Part shown: positions 36,701-50,520 of the stretch, in pieces
Position numbering within the stretch: position 1 is the first letter of the stretch
How the letters are laid out: each line of letters opens with the position of its first letter
DNA from: Clusia tigrina
Lineage: Eukaryota > Arthropoda > Insecta > Diptera > Clusiidae
Direction: 5' to 3'
NCBI GenBank assembly: GCA_920105625.2
Contig: OV050031.1
Coordinates: 6,737,501 to 6,801,500 of the forward strand
Length of the DNA: 64,000 nucleotides
The notes under the pieces: generated by a model
Databases searched by the model: none
What the model saw: the letters and a program-made list of their open reading frames with translations, nothing else
Told to the model about the DNA's origin: nothing
Translations under genes and position numbers: made by a program

Positions 36701-39525
36701 AAAGCAGTATCTGCCATGGGCCGAACAATTATCGAACTGTTGTTGTAACAGTTTCTTTATATAAGAGTGTCACGCTAATACATTGTTCCGCAGACACAAA
36801 GAAACTCAACTCAATTGAATTCTTAAGAGGGATTTATTATTTTTCGAAAGACTTTCCTTTTACATTCAAAGTTCTTTTGCATTATATTTAAACAGTTACA
36901 AAAGCATTGGATACATACGAGTACATCCAAAGAGCACCAGCTGGTTTGATCTGCTGGTGATCTTTGGATCGAGATCGAGCATCGGCGCCCCTTCGCGGAT
37001 AATGCCCTTATGTGTGGACACAGAAAAAAGGAGGCGGTCTGTAAGGCGGCAGAGATGTTCCTAAATTTCCACACTTCGATCTTGTCGGCCATTTGAATGA
37101 CAATATGTGGAAATGCACTGTCTTGGGGATGAATCCTCGAACTGTTGACAAGTAATTTTTGTAGCTTTGTTAGTAAACAAAAAATGGGTTACCAGTTTGG
37201 ATTTGTGATGGTACGATAAGAATTCTGTCTATATGACACACCATCGACACCGATCTGATTTTGCTTTCCCTTTCATTTATGGGGTATTCATAGAGAATTC
37301 ATCTTTTTGACACCCAAGCAGTCGTGAAAGAGCTTTTGTAATTGACTCTTGCCAATGTCCTAGAATACACGAACTAATTCATAATAGTACGAAATGTTAG
37401 TCGAAGTCCGCCCTTGCACATCTTCAAAGCCAAGGCGTCCATATCGTGTACTAAGTGATGTGTGATAAGAGATTTCCTTACCAAATGTATTTGGAATGGG
37501 TTTGTGGCAATAAGAATCTGTCAATTGCAGTTTCTAGAAATACTGAATCCACTGCACGGGGAACTTTCTGTGCTAACTGGTATTTAATCAATATAATTGT
37601 TTCACTGCCTAATTTTATAGCATTGTTTATATTACAGAGTAAATATAACACTATATTTTTGTGCATTTATCTGTTGCAATAGATCTTTCAGGTCGCAGTG
37701 TATAACACCCTTAAATATATCTGTCTATCTATCTGTTGCTGATTGTAACCATTTCTCAAAAAAATTCGTTCTCTTGCACACTTTTGGAGCGTTCTCTAAG
37801 TCATTCATCATATAATTATCTTGATAACCATCGCCGGAGGCCTTGGGGTTGGATAGATTTGTTGACTTCGATTCTGAAACCACCATTAAGTAAGAACTCC
37901 ATGATTATAACATTCGTCTTCATCTCGTTTGACTTTGGGGATGGAATATTAATGATTCCTCTTATCCATAATCTTGTTTTTTTCTATAACTCTTCGTCGA
38001 AGTTGGGATATTTTTGATAATGAACGTGGTGAAATTTTTTCAGTGCATGTTAAGAAAGATTAGTTTCAGCATCGTTGCTCTCCTGGACTGCAAAGCGAAC
38101 TTAAAGACAATTCCAACCCGGAAACCTTTAATATCCTGCATATACTTTCTGAGGTTTACCAATTTCAAGGCTTTTTAGCCCCATCTTAATAACTATTTAG
38201 TGAATGAAATTAAATAATCTGAAGTTCCTCCTCTCAAATAATTTCGATGCTTGACCAGATAGCTAAGTAAACAGTATCGACATGTGTTCATATTCCGAAT
38301 GGAAAACCGGCCCTATCGAGTATATTTACAAAATTCTGAAATTAATTCATTATTCCACTTCCACTTCCAGAGGTGAATGCCCAAATAAACCGCTATGCGT
38401 GTTATGCCTTTCGTGATAGACGCGGAAATATTTCGAACTCGTTGAAAGTAGTTGCCTTATTTGCTTTGCTGCTGCGCCAGTTCAGCCCACAGCCCACTTT
38501 ACTTGTTATTCCGTAACTGGAGTGATTAATGCAATTGTTGTCTGCTTACAAAGTCAGCAAAGCTGTTTTCAACAATTCCAACGACGCAAAACACAGCAAC
38601 GAAACCGCGGCCCAGCCAATTGTTCTGTTGTCGGAAAACCCATAAAAAATCAATACCCACCGTACGCGTTCTATGATAAATACTACCCATCAACGAACCC
38701 AGAATGAGAGCAAAACATAATGCAAATAGAAAATAAAACTATCGGCGACATTTCTAAAATTGGAAATAGTGCTGCGACGCTTGGCTGCGGTGCACCCGAC
38801 GACGCCGACGACTCGCTGCGACTCTATTTGCCGCTGCACAGGAACGAATTTGCAATGGGCGTGCGATATAGTTCTGCAAGCGAGGCGGCTATTCTTAGCC
38901 GAATTCCTTTAATTCTTGTGCACTGCCTCTAGGAGGCTGCACTGATTGCAGTTTAAGACATAAACCACATGGCTGTGTCCAACACACGTGATAAAAATAG
39001 CATTTTAGCCGTTGAGAGGGAATTGGGCACCGGTGAAGTAAGCGTGTTTCTGTGTGTGTGAGCACTCGAATTGCTCCAAAAAGTATTAGAAAAGGCAAAT
39101 AAGTGTTTTTGTACTCGTCGTAGAGGTGATGCGCGCATTTTCATGCGTTCACGTCGCCCGCGAATCCACAAACCGTAGCAATTCACTCCAAACCCAGCCA
39201 CATTTCCAGTCAACCATGAACGCTACTTACAAAGTGATCACCATTTTTTTTTAATCGATACCATATGCCAGGCGTTTCTTGTCGATTGACTGGCTGGGAA
39301 TTTTCCGCTTGATGGGGTTTTCGTAGATAAATTTATTATTATTGTTACTTTGTTTGATTTGACTTTTTGGTAAAGAATTTAATTTAAAATTTTCTTTTGC
39401 TTATATTTATTTGTCATTCCTCAAACCGAAATAAAACCACATTAGGAAAACGTTAGCGCGTGATATTCCAATAAAAACTCGTCAACGTTTCGGCTCAGCG
39501 TAGCAAAAGTTTACCATCATTCACC
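33774..39525. other. Upstream region of msps, no gene recognised
   Basis: Mostly AT-rich, with short open frames lacking any family resemblance. A GC-richer block at about 38760-38840 and the 100 bases before the msps ATG could be promoter or leader. A hairpin CACCAGC/GCTGGTG lies near 36936-36960. Confidence 0.35.
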
Positions 39526-42500
39526 ATGGCTGCAATGGCTGAGGACACCGAGTACAAGAAGCTCTCCGTGGAGGACCGCTGCACCCATAAACTGTGGAAG
39601 GCGCGCGTCGACGGCTATGAGGAGGCTGCGAAAATATTTCGGGAGATCGACGATGAGAAGTCTCCCGAATGGTCGAAATTCGTCGGCATTATTAAGAAGA
39701 TAGTGGTCGATTCGAATGCCATGGCCCAGGAGAAAGCGCTCGAAGCCATACTGATTTTTGTCGAGAACTGCGGACACGCGGGCAAAACTGTCGGCGATGT
39801 GATGTCCGGCATTGTGCAGAAGTGCATTGCTGCGCCTCGAACAAAAACCAAGGAATTGGCCGTGCAGGTCACGCTCATGTATGTGGAGATTGAGAAGCCA
39901 GACGCCGTGGTTGAAGAACTCATCAAGGGGATGGATCATAAGAATCCGAAAATTGTAGCCGCTTGTGTGGCCGCCACTACGTTGGCATTACACGAATTCG
40001 GCAACAAAGTGGTGAATGTGAAACCGTTGATCAAAAAATTGGCGCCATTGATGAGCGATCGCGACAAGGCGATTCGCGATGAGGGCAAACTATTGGCTGT
40101 GGAAATATATCGGTAGGTGTGATGATTGCAGCATATGGAAGAGTAACCCTATTTATTTGTGAATTTTTCTTATACTCTTCAGATGGATAGGCGCAGCTAT
40201 GAAGCCACAGATTGCCGCATTGCCTCAGGTTACTATCAAAGAACTGGAAGATGAATTTGACAAACTCAAAGGGGAGAAGGCTGTTCCCTCTAGGTATGTT
40301 GTTGTGTGTGCCTTTGTTGTAAAACAGTCTACTATACTCATTAATTTCAATTAAATTTCCAGATATTTAAAATCACAACAGGAGCGCCAACAACAGTTCA
40401 CGGTCGCGGGTGGTGGCAGCGAAGAAGTCGACGATGGTAATTGAACAATTTTTTATTCTTCTGCTATGCTTCATTTTTACTTGCTTGCTCTGTTTCTATG
40501 CTTGTTCCAAGTCGTTATATCATTTGCATATTTAAGTTTTAATTATGTATGAGTGTAATTAGTTAAAAATTAAAAATTTTAATTGCATGGGTATGGAGGT
40601 GTGTGTTTGACCATCTGTTGTCGATTGTCGAATTATATGAAGCGTGAATCTACCAATGGCATTAGTCAGTGGTTTGTTTGTGGCTGCTGGTTGCGTAGTT
40701 CGAATGCTAAAGAAGAGAGGGTGGAGCTGAAGATAATATGATTCGTATATAGTTTAATGGGACTGTATAAAAAAATGATTTCATACCAGGCTAAGACGGA
40801 GACTAGAATATTGGAGCTCCTTTAAAGGTGACTGAGCGCTAACACTAGGAAAAATTCATTGAACATACGCCTGGAAATATGTCTCCGATTGGAATCAGTT
40901 TAGTCAGAAGCGCTTTCGTCGGTGGCATAGGAGAAATTGCAAAGTAAATTTCAAGAGATGTCCCTCGTTTGATACAAAATTTTAAAATTCTTTTAAGTAA
41001 ATTCGTTCCTATGTATGGAAACTAAATAAATAGGCTTGATTACGCTTCGTTTGTAGTAAATTCATCCTTTGTTTAATACAATTTAGTATGCAATTTTTCC
41101 CTATGACCCTGTCTCGGTTGTGAATCAGAGGTGTGCCACTTTAGTCTACGGCGACTCTTTCTTCCGACGATAAACCCTTTTACATTATTTAATTTAATTA
41201 CAAATTGGGTTTGGTACATGCGATATAGTAGTTATAATTCATGAAACTCGATAATTATAATTAGTGATCGTATAGATCGTCACGGTTGATATGAGCCAAG
41301 CCCTCTACCTTAGTTTTCAGACATGTTTAGGATGAGTTTACATCTGCAGTCATCAGTTCAATTTTGTTACGTTGCTTCTACTACGAAGCTCAATATCAAG
41401 TGACATAGCGAAATCACAGAGAATGTACGCCTCCTCTATTAACCAACATTCATTGAGGTCCAGTAGCTTGAAGCAGGATTTTGAAGCAGTTAAAATCAAC
41501 TTCTTTCATGAATTCGAGGAAAAAATTAGCCGTTGAAACTTAATAGCATTTACCTGAATATAAGGAAGAAATAATAGTGAAATTAAGAAATAAAAGCAAA
41601 AAAAAGGCGGGCACTATTTATTTAAGCTCTGAGTCACATCTACTTACCGCCTAACTAGATATCGATAGCATGAACTATGAAACATTGATAAGAATTACGT
41701 TTCCGCCAACGTGGTTTCTGTGTCTTCTATTGACCTATGTTATTCACCAGACTCCAGCATCCTAATCGATGTGAATTTAGCTAAAGTTATAGATGTTTGT
41801 CTTTCCACTCGTACTGATTATTTGCTATATTTTCGCCATCAACTCGTAGCAGAAGAATGAGGATCACTTGACACAAGCGTGATTTAGCAAATAAAATATA
41901 ATGTATAAATCTGTTATATATAATGTAATATATACAATATAATAATAGTATGTATCGATTGGTCAGAATTCCGTATAACCAAGAGTTATGTTATGGTCCC
42001 ACTAATGGAACATTCATTTTGTTTTGAGCCTTATTTATCGTTCAAGAGTAGATTATGATTAACTTTGTTTTTATTTCTGAAATATTCAGATGATGATGGA
42101 GAGACGGGAGGCGGAGAAGAAATCGATCCCATGGATTTGATAGATCCCGTTGATATACTCTCCAAGATTCCCAAAGATTTTTATGATAAGCTTGAAGAGA
42201 AAAAGTGGACGATACGCAAAGAATCGTTGGATCTGCTGGAAAAATTACTCACAGATAATCCCAAGTTGGAGAGTGGTGAATATGGTGCTGTGGTCAACGC
42301 CCTGAGAAAGATCATAACAAAGGACACAAATGTCGTATTGGTGGCTTTGAGTGGCAAATGTGTGGCCATGCTGGCCAAGGGCTTGGGAAAGCGTTTTTCC
42401 ACATATGCATTGGTGAGTTGGGACTGATTTTGAACATTCTGTTAAATTGTAAGCCATCATCCATTTTCCACACCGCAGGGTTGCATTCCGTCGCTGCTGG

Positions 42501-45500
42501 AGAAATTCAAAGAGAAAAAATCGAACGTGGTGACAGCTTTACGTGACGCCATGGACGCTATATATCCATCAACAAGTCTGGAGGCGATACAGGAATGCAT
42601 TGTCGAGTCGTTGGGCAATAAAAATCCCAATGTCAAATCCGAGACTGCTTCTTTCCTGGCTCGGGCCTTCGCCCGTACACAGCCTACAGCGCTGAATAAG
42701 AAGCTGCTGAAATTGCTGGCAACCACCCTCATAAAGACGTTGAATGAGCCGGATCCCACGGTGCGTGATTGCTCCGCAGACGCGTTGGGTACTTTGCTTA
42801 AACTCATGGGTGAAAAAGCACTGGGTCCGTATTTGAACGATGTGGATGCATTGAAAATGGCCAAGATTAAAGAGTGTCACGACAAGGCTGAGATCAAAGT
42901 AAAAATGGTGACTCCCAAAAGGGAACGACCGGCCACGGCGCCAACAAAAGCTGGAGCCTCGGGATCTGGGGCATCCTCCAAAGCAGGTTCTGCTGAGCCT
43001 AGGGCTGTCGCAAGACCCGCGACTGCAGGTACCAGAAAAACAATTGGAAAGAAAGCCTCTGTCAGTTCCACAGCTGCAGGCGGCAGCTCGGGTGCTTACA
43101 ATGCCAAAGCGGCCTCAACTGAGCGCGAAATGTCTCCAGATGAGGTGCACGTTAAGAGTGAGGAAATTCTGCCCCCTGACATTGTAACGGGCCTAACCGA
43201 TGGAAACTGGAAGACTCGGTTGGCAGCTGTGGAAAATTTGCTGATGCTGGTCACTAATTTTGAAAAAATGCCAGGGTTATCACAGATATTGATACGGACG
43301 GTTGGTGGACGCAAACCCGGTTTAAAGGTAATAAATCGATATCTGCAATTTGGATATATAAAATTAATTTTGTCTCATTTTTAAAGGAAATGAACTTCCA
43401 AGTGCTAAAAATTAAATTGGACATCATACGCATCGTGGCCGAAACGTACCCGATGACCATCACCACGGTGGATGTTGTGATTAACGAAGTCACCGAAAAG
43501 CTGGCCGACGTTAAAAATGGAACAGTTGCTGCTGATGTGCTAACCGCCTTCGCAGAAGCTACCAAATTGGATCACGTCGTTGGCAAAGTGCTGTCCTTCG
43601 CCTTCGAACAGAAGTCACCGAAAGTGCAGTCAGAGTCCCTGAGCTGGGTAAACAAGTCGATACTGGAGTTCGGCTTTCAGCTGCAGCCAAAGCTCCTCAT
43701 TGAGGACGTGCGTAAAGGTGTGCAAAGCACAAACCCCACAGTACGTGTTGCCGCTATTCAACTGGTCGGCACAATGGGCATGTACATGGGCAACGCTTTG
43801 ATGATGATGTTTGAGAATGAAAAGACCGCTCTTAAGTCGCAGATACAAGCGGAATTTGACAAAAATGTGGGCGAGAAACCGCCGAAAGCAGTGCGTGGCA
43901 CAATGAAAACTTCGGGAAGGTCGGATGGCTCTTGTGATACGGGCGAGATTGACGATAGTCCGCAGCACAATTTGGCCGATTTGTTACCACGCATCGATAT
44001 TTCCATACACATCACAGAGACTCTGCTGAAGGAAATGTCCGACAAGGATTGGAAGGTGCGGAATGAAGGTCTGAATAAGCTGCAAAATATTATCACCGAA
44101 GCCAAACTGATAAAAGGATCGGTCGGCGACTTGGCGCCTGCACTGGCTTTGCGTTTAATGGACTCGAATGCGAAAATTGCCCAGAACACTTTGGCCATTT
44201 GCGAGCAGTTGGCTAACGCCATGGGCGGCCCGTGCAAGTCGCTTGTGCGCACACTCTTCCCGGGCTTCCTGCACGCACTCGGCGATAATAAAAGCTTTGT
44301 GCGTGCGGCTGCTTTAAACTGTATAAACACTTTTGGTGAAAAGGGAGGCTACAAGGAGTTCTTTGAAGGTATCCTGTCCCATCTATGAGTATGCTTGAGA
44401 AATATTTTAAGTTCAATTTAATTTCAGGGGAAATGATTGCCGATGCTTTAAAAACTGGATCGCCTGCATTGAAAACGGAACTTTGGACCTGGTTGGCAGA
44501 GCGTTTGCCGCCGTTGCCGGTGAAATCTGTGTCAAAAGAGGAGCTCGCCTCCATGGTGCCGCACCTCTATGCTCACGTATTGGATAGGAATGTAGACGTG
44601 CGCAAAAATGCCAACGATGCAGTGCTGGGCATTATGATGCATCTGGGTTACGAGGCCATGGTGAAGGCATTGGATAAACAGAAGCCCGCTTCGAAGAAAG
44701 ACATTCAGGCTATACTTGAGAAAGTGCGCCCCAATTTGCCTATGAAGCCATTGCCAAAGGGCAAGCAGCAGGCGCCTATAACAGATGAGGCAAAGAAAGT
44801 GCGAGGCGGCGGAGGTGCTGGTCAAAAGGCAACATCGTCCAAGACAGGAATCACGGATAAGGCTGGCCAAAACGCTTCCCGCAAGAAGGAAGAAGAAGTG
44901 GACTTATCTCCACTGCTGGCAATAAACAATACGAAAAATCAACGTCTCATCGATGAGCAGAAGATGCGTGTGCTGAAGTGGACTTTTACTACGCCACGCG
45001 AGGAATTTACGGAACTGCTGCGCGATCAAATGACCACGGCTAGTGTGAATAAAGGACTCATGGCGAATATGTTTCATGATGACTTTAGGTAGTGGGAACG
45101 TGTGGTCAAACCGGAATAGGTGCGCCTGGCATTGTGATGACAACCGCACCGCACTCTCTATGAGAGAATGCGATAGTCCATGCAACGAAGGAGGCACTTG
45201 TTCATATTTGATTTTTATTGTTTATTTTGTATTGGAGACGAAGTAACTGTTTTGTTTTCTCTGGCCCAGGTACCATCTTAAAGTCATAGAGTCATTGAAC
45301 GAAGACTTGCACATCAACTGCAAGGCCTTAGTCTGCAATCTGGACTTGATACTGAAGTGGTTGTCACTTCGTTTCTATGATACAAATCCTTCTGTTTTGA
45401 TTAAGGGTCTTGAGTATCTGAATCAGGTTTTCCAGACTTTGGTGGAGATGGAGTACATACTAGCTGAGAATGAGGGCAGCTCATTTATACCGCATTTACT

Positions 45501-48500
45501 ATTAAAGGCAAGCCTTACACAATTCTACTACCTCTGCTCATTTTAAATAATCAATTATAAACTTCTTATGCTCAGCTCGGTGATCCCAAGGACGCTGTGC
45601 GCAACGGTGTGCGCAGCTTACTGCGACAAATTCTTCTGGTCTTTCCCTACACAAAAGTGTTTGTGTACGTCATGGATGGCCTGAAGTCGAAGAACGCGCG
45701 TCAGCGTACGGAATGCTTGGACGAACTTGGCTATTTGATAGAAAATTACGGTCTCACCGTGTGCCAACCGTCGCAGCAGGTGGCGCTCAAGGAAATCGCT
45801 CGTCACATTTCCGATCGCGATAACTCTGTGCGCAATGCAGCCCTCAACTGTGTGGTGCAGGCATACTTCTTGGCGGGCGATAAAATCTACAAGCTTATCG
45901 GTCAAATGACTGAGAAGGATTTGTCCATGCTGGATGAGCGCATTAAGCGGGCAAAGAAAACCAAAAAGCCCACACCGCCAGTTGAGGCTGCTCCACAGCC
46001 AAAACCTGCCATGCAAATCCTACACCAGGACAGCATCGAGATCGACGAGCCGCAGACAAACGGCTGTGATGAGCTGCCGCCACCCGACGAGGATCATTCG
46101 CCGCTGAGGTAAGCCGGGCGTGCTGACCCCCGCGAAAGCATGTATGAAATAAAAATCACTAGGACTTGCTGGTTTAATAATTTTGCTAAAGTTTTTAATT
46201 TCGTTTCCTTGAGTTTCTCATTTACCTCTAACCACTTTTTAAATTTTAATTTTCATTTAGTTCTCAAAGTTCACGCGGAGCATACAGCTCAGTGGAAGAA
46301 ACTGGCTTGCGCACTACTTCGCTCATAAGACAAGCGTAATTTCTAATATTTTGGTTTTATACTTTGCGTTTGAAGGCTTTGGCTTTTTGTGCATTTGGAT
46401 ATTGTTGTGATAAATTTTAGTGACTGGAATGCTGGTTTGCGAACTGTTCAAAATTCTGTGTTGTCGTTGTTGTTGTTGCTTCTAGTGCAACCTTGTGCTG
46501 TTTCTCTTGATTTTATATAGATATATCTATATGTGTTCACAATGAAAATTAATATGTGCAAATAAATTATGTATTCTGAACTAATTTGGATTCTTGAATG
46601 TGCAGCAGATAATAAAGTAATGCTTTGTCTTTGTCACGTGCCGTCCCAAATGTTTGTGCTGTTTCAGTTTCGGAGTCAAACTTAAGTAAACACGTCTTGA
46701 GTTGTCCTTACCATAGCACCTTCTCTTGCACTTACATTGGCTCATTGCGCAAGTGTAACGCAGAGAAGGCTATCGGTAATGCAGCCGGAGATGGGGTTAA
46801 TTAGGTTTACTCTTAGGTTAAGAACATAAAGAAGGCTGCTGGCCTCTCGCTGATGATTTGTCCATGTAAGGCAAGAAACCGCGGGAAGAACAATTCAAGC
46901 AAGAGGTGTTGAACTCTCACAGATAGTGCCAATAGCTCTTAAGCTTAGAAAAGATTTGTAATAATGTATAAAAATGTATAAAAATGTATAAAAATGTATG
47001 TTCCTTCCAAAGATTGTTATTAAGTATTCAATTAAATAGACATGTTCATTGTGCTCGCTGTCGCCATCCGCGTTCTTTGTGTTCCAACCATTAAACCTTG
47101 CGCATGCTTTGCTAGAATCTTGTTTGTGTTTAGTTAAAGTATTACAGTTGTAAATATATGTATGTGTTCATTGTATATAAACTAGTTGTAGTGCCCAGAT
47201 CACATGCCCAGTATATGCAATATTTCTAATGAATGTATTTAATTATTTAGGACCTTCGATCAGCCGCTGTCCGCCCACTTGCAACAACATTTGCAAGCAG
47301 TAAAGCAGAGTAGTGGGCCATTCGGCCTCGATTCGAATGTTATAGCAGAGATCGAAAAAGATTGGGTGCGTGTCGATCAAATGGAGCAAGTGCAAGTGCC
47401 ACGCGTGGACATTGCGCTACTCTTTGAGCCCATCAAAATCATACCCACGCGCGATGGCATACAATACTCCCAAGACAAGTTTGAGCAGTTGATAGCGCGT
47501 GCCCACTCCACCCAAGCGCATACGTCACCGCCCCAAGCTTCAGCCGTGAGCGGTGCATCGCCCTACATGAGTCCACAACAACAGCAGCAGCAGCAATTTA
47601 ATGCTACACTTTATGGTCAGGCGGGCGGTACAGGCATGTCGAATAATTCACCCAAGTAAGTTGCTCGTATCGGAAAATAGTCTTGATATAAATTTGTTGG
47701 TTTTGTCTCCTTTACAGCTTAGCTGACGTTTTACCAAAACATGATCCGAATCTGATCCGAATCGTCAAAGCCATCAGCAGCACAGACACCCTGAAGGTGC
47801 GAGCAGCTATTAATGAACTGAATGACATAATTGAGTCGCCCGAAAAGCAGGCGGTTATGCGCGACTATGAAGAGATATTTATACAGAATGTGCTTGCACA
47901 ACTTAAGGTGGCGTCTCTGAAGCATTTTATGTCCAATCTGCCTTATTAATATTTGTTTACTTTTCCTCGTTTGTAGATTCTCTCACAGCTACCGATGGCG
48001 GAATCGTTGGTGGTTTATCAACCGCTCTTGTCAATAATATATTCATTTTTCCACTCAAAGGCACTCGGTCGCACAATCAGTGTGGCCTGCATCAAGAACC
48101 TGATGAATGTTCTGCTCAATTTGATGGCAGATCAGAAACTAAGCACCGTCGATGACATGCAATACAACAAAGTCATAAATGGCATTTGTTTGAAGGTGTT
48201 GGACAAAACAAATTTCACGAATTTAAATTGGTGAGTTTACTCATTCTTTCACGCCCACCAAGCATATATAAAGAGTTAAACTGTCGTCCTCAGCGCTCTT
48301 ATACGCCTGCTACGCGAAACCTGTCCCGTGGCCGGTTTACCCAAGTTTACAGATCTGCTCATGAAATGCATTTGGCGCAATGTGAAAATGCTGCCCGAGC
48401 GTTCGAATGAACTGAATTATGATGCCGTCATGCTCGAGGTCCACGAATTTATGTTGGCCCTGCCCAGTGCCTGGTGGCAGACACGTCCCTCGGATACACC

Positions 48501-49022
48501 TTTGAGGACGGTCAAAACAATCATACACAATATGGCCAAGTTAAAAGGAAACTCCATATTGCAACATCTCAATCAGATACCCACACACTCAGAATTACAT
48601 GCGTACTTGATCAAGATTTTAAAGGTAAGTGTGTGGAAAATTTAGATATCAATATTTATATATATATATATATAAATTATATCAATGTTTTTGTTTATAG
48701 AATTTACAAAAAGAAGGAAGCTTAGCCAGCGCCTCACCACAGCGCTCTTCTTCTACCAAAGACATGCAATCAAAACGCATTTCAAATCAAGCCCAAGAAT
48801 CTATGAGCCACATTTTTAAGTTGATTTCGGAGAAGGACACAAAACAGCAAGGCCTGCAGAGGCTTTACGAATTCAAAGTGAGTCTGGGGTTGTCAAGGGT
48901 GCATTTAGTGACTCCGTCACCAATTCGACTGCAAGGCAAAGAACTATTATTATTATTTTACGGGTATGCGACTCGACCAAGTGCAAATTTAGAGGAATGT
49001 TTCAAATTATGTGCAAATTAAC

Positions 49023-49118
<96 letters not shown>

Positions 49119-50520
49119 CCTTTTAGTCCATTAAGGAGCAAAGGGCCGTGAGTTAACTTCACTTAATGAATAATAAGTAATGAATTTAGATATTTAAGTT
49201 AACTCAAGATAAAGACACGATATAAGAATATTCTCTAGTGGACCCATTTTGATCCCAGACGAGTAGCATATAAAAAATGACTAACAATAGAACACAATTT
49301 GACGTAAATCAAACAATTTGAGAATGTTAAACGAGAATCGTAACTCCAAAATTGTACTTGGTTAAGTAGACATGAATTTCCAAAGCCCCGCCAAGTGGGT
49401 TCGATTGAGTCCGTCACTTAATTCCCGAATGATGTCCGTCCTAAGTAGTGTATAACTACCAAACTCTCTATTGGACACTCATACTGCATGTGGGCATACA
49501 AGAGTGCGCTAGTCGCGGCTTAGGAAAACACTTTATTTTAGATGTCACTTTAAATTTGTAGTAAATGTATGCATTTTTTTTATTTAATTTAGGTGAAGCA
49601 TCCAGATATTGATATATCGGCTTTTCTCAAAGGTGCCACACCCAGTTTTCAGAAATTCATTGAGGATGGTTTGGCTGAAATTGAGCGCGTCACATTGTCT
49701 GTGGGTGATAATGTTGGATACAATGTAGCATTATCGGCCCAAAATAATGATTACAAATATCGTAAGCGAATTAATGACTATTTTCTTCTCACTTTTATTA
49801 TTTTACGCTTTATTGAAATAAACAACTTAATTTGCTTTTATCATATGCACGGCTATTTCCTTTGTTCCCCATATAAAATAACACTGCACGATCGCTACTA
49901 CTCCCACACGCTCGCTACTACTCACACACGCTCGCTACTACTCCCACACGCTCGCTACTACTCCCACACGCTCGCTACTACTCCCACACGCTCGCTATCC
50001 ACACACGCTCGCTTCCCCAACGCTCACCCTCACCCATCTGCACCACCAACATTGTTGTCGCTTTTCCTTCGTGAAACTGATATCTGCGTACACACACATA
50101 CAGCTTCATCACGTTGTTCTTATTTGACAGACATGAATTTCCAAAACCAAACGACGGCCGCAGTCTCAAGCAGCGGCAGTTCGGGCTCCAAGGCAGATCC
50201 CGATTTCTGGATGGATCGTTTGAATCACTTAAGAGCCAAGGCCAATCTGGCTCCACATGGCAATTCGGATGGGAGCTACATGAACGCCCACATGATGGAC
50301 AACAAGGTGGCGGATGAGAATTTAAACTTGAATGCGATGAACAATGCGCAAAAGGTGTCCTTTAAGCGCCTAGATGACGTAAGTAGCCATGCACATTTTC
50401 TAATCAGTTTCGTTTAAGGCTAAAATTGCATTTTTCTTTCAGAGATCTGAACTGTCGCCAAATCGTTTGCAGCATATACAGGCCAAATTGGCGCAAATCA
50501 AAAAGGATCATCACACCTAG
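39526..50520 (+). CDS. msps: Mini spindles, XMAP215/CKAP5 microtubule polymerase
   Basis: Msps binds tubulin and adds it to microtubule plus ends at spindles and centrosomes. Coding exons are 39526-40112, 40183-40293, 40363-40436, 42090-42412, 42479-43327, 43387-44368, 44428-45088, 45270-45507, 45576-46108, 47251-47655, 47718-47907, 47977-48230, 48294-48624, 48701-48877, 49593-49761, 50131-50378 and 50443-50520. They join in frame to 2,069 residues, close to the fly protein (about 2,050). Five TOG/HEAT domains are visible: about 1-230, 270-505, 582-815, 860-1095 and 1200-1420. Basic linkers separate them, such as TPKRERPATAPTKAG between TOG2 and TOG3. A conserved C-terminal region (about 1590-1900) and a short tail follow. 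The ATG context CACCATGG is strong. One intron uses a GC donor, and a cassette exon is predicted; both are listed separately. Confidence 0.96.
45508..45575 (+). other. msps: GC-AG intron in msps
   Basis: The exon ends in CTATTAAAG and the intron begins GCAAGC, with no GT nearby that keeps the frame. The acceptor is TGCTCAG before CTCGGTGATCCC. Splicing at GC gives LLLKLGDPKDAVRNGVRS, the expected continuous TOG5 helix. The AAG before GCAAG fits the known GC-donor consensus. Confidence 0.85.
46261..46335 (+). CDS. msps: Predicted 75-nt cassette exon of msps
   Basis: Within the 1,142-bp intron 46109-47250, a T-rich acceptor (TTTTCATTTAG) and a donor (AAGC then GTAATT) enclose 75 bases. Its phase matches both neighbours, and it encodes 25 residues beginning SSQSSRGAYSSVEETG. 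Inclusion gives 2,094 residues and skipping gives 2,069. The peptide would sit in the linker after TOG5. Without the donor, the frame would stop at TAA just beyond, giving a truncated protein. Constitutive use cannot be excluded. Confidence 0.6.
49026..49115. repeat. TA dinucleotide tract in msps intron 14
   Basis: A pure TA run of about 90 bases inside the intron 48878-49592. The rest of this 715-bp intron shows nothing recognisable. Confidence 0.95.
49762..50130 (+). other. msps: Stop-free, length-divisible-by-three intron of msps with 20-bp repeats
   Basis: The intron is 369 bases, starts GTAAGC and ends TTTGACAG. Read in the msps frame it has no stop codon, so retention would insert 123 residues. 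It contains a 20-bp tandem repeat (CTCGCTACTACTCCCACACG, about five copies, 49891-50000). The encoded peptide is low-complexity and looks unlike msps, so splicing is the expected outcome. Confidence 0.75.

Noticed and set aside
36823..37092. Minus-strand frame with many Cys (89 codons)
   Set aside because: There is no recognisable zinc-finger spacing or family match, and it is not supported by splice or start context.
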